64,000 nt of DNA. Origin: Zopfochytrium polystomum (Eukaryota > Chytridiomycota > Chytridiomycetes > Chytridiales > Chytridiaceae). A program made the position numbers and the translations under genes. Under the pieces are notes generated by a model. The model was not told the DNA's origin and did no database searches. It saw only the letters and a program-made list of their open reading frames with translations. Location: assembly GCA_025765615.1 (NCBI GenBank), contig JAIVFJ010000254.1, forward strand, positions 1 through 64,000, in the 5' to 3' direction. Of the stretch, positions 63,613 to 64,000 are shown in pieces (position 1 is the first letter of the stretch; each line of letters starts with the position of its first letter).

Positions 63613-64000
63613 GTTCGAGGTAGATGGTGAACTGAAGGCGCCTTTGCAATGGCCCGCGGAGGTTTTGAATTAGGATTTGTAATTTATGATTACGTTGTAT
63701 GAATATCAACCGGATGTTTACCAAACTATTGAGTTAACAAATTATCGGATGTAAGCAGGAGAGCGGCTGAAGGTAACGGAACAATTTTTGATAAAACCGC
63801 GCATACGGCTGCGTTGTCTCAGAGCGGCATTTCAACCAAACACGTGAGAGTGTGTGTGTGCATTCTTGGAAGAGAAACGACTTGATGGGCGCGTGCTCAG
63901 AAAAGCATCTTGGCCAATTTGGGAAGCAAACACGGGTGGGGCGGTTGCTTCAGACCACCAATCGACCAATCGCAGCCATTGTTGCACTTTTATCGCATTT
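63613..64000. other. right edge, no gene
   Basis: Nothing coding recognised. A palindromic CACGTG (E-box type) is at 63841-63846, within ACACGTGAGAG. Confidence 0.5.

Overview
The window is nuclear DNA of a filamentous, zoosporic-type fungus. The gene content (secreted leucine-rich-repeat membrane proteins with one repeat per exon, hidden ankyrin repeats of the LQWWKDSGL type, an aspartic protease carrying a C-terminal Cys-rich module, a broken GH10 xylanase, many short GT-AG introns of about 45-135 bases and abundant microsatellites) is what I would expect from a saprotrophic chytrid (Chytridiomycota, probably Chytriales). That placement is inference; no rRNA or marker gene is present to prove it.

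Layout. 1-4.3 kb (minus): three LRR membrane-protein loci, one cut by the left edge, one damaged, one apparently usable; a fourth lies at 15.9-17.5 kb. 4.7-6.0 kb: an alpha/beta hydrolase with a mitochondrial-type leader. 6.5-9.8 kb: a remnant and an intact copy of a five-exon BTB-like/HMG-like gene. 10.4-11.8 kb: a xylanase pseudogene and an unknown Ser/Thr-rich secreted-type ORF. 12.5-13.4 kb: a seven-helix membrane protein. 13.6-15.6 kb: two decayed ankyrin-type genes. 18.5-19.6 kb: an eight-unit degenerate tandem repeat. 19.8-25.2 kb: four tandem cyclin genes of the PCL (Pho85 cyclin) type, with an initiator tRNA-Met between the first two. 27.9-30.3 kb: cytosolic aspartyl-tRNA synthetase. 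31-34.5 kb: a ten-cysteine small secreted protein, its nonsense-ridden duplicate and an AspRS fragment. 35.1-36.9 kb: secreted aspartic protease. 38.2-47.1 kb: four more PCL-type cyclins, the last on the plus strand. 47.7-48.9 kb: twin small membrane proteins with PY-type motifs. 49.5-50.9 kb: class 3 lipase with a frameshift at the catalytic Ser. 51.4-53.5 kb: second intact BTB/HMG-like gene. 54.1-57.1 kb: two divergently transcribed, nearly identical aldo-keto reductases. 58.7-59.9 kb: bHLH factor and a tiny secreted ORF. 60.5-61.5 kb: a decayed copy of the BTB/HMG-AKR pair. 61.7-62.6 kb: single-pass membrane protein of unknown role. 63.1-63.6 kb: quinone-oxidoreductase pseudogene.

The strongest signals are an eight-member PCL cyclin expansion in 27 kb, a BTB/HMG-like family whose two intact copies share a 7-nt micro-exon, and two unrelated membrane-protein families that end in LPxY/PPxY tails of the kind that recruit Rsp5/NEDD4 ubiquitin ligases. 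Local duplication followed by rapid decay is the dominant theme: at least ten loci are pseudogenes or carry a frameshift, and some single-base shifts could be assembly errors.
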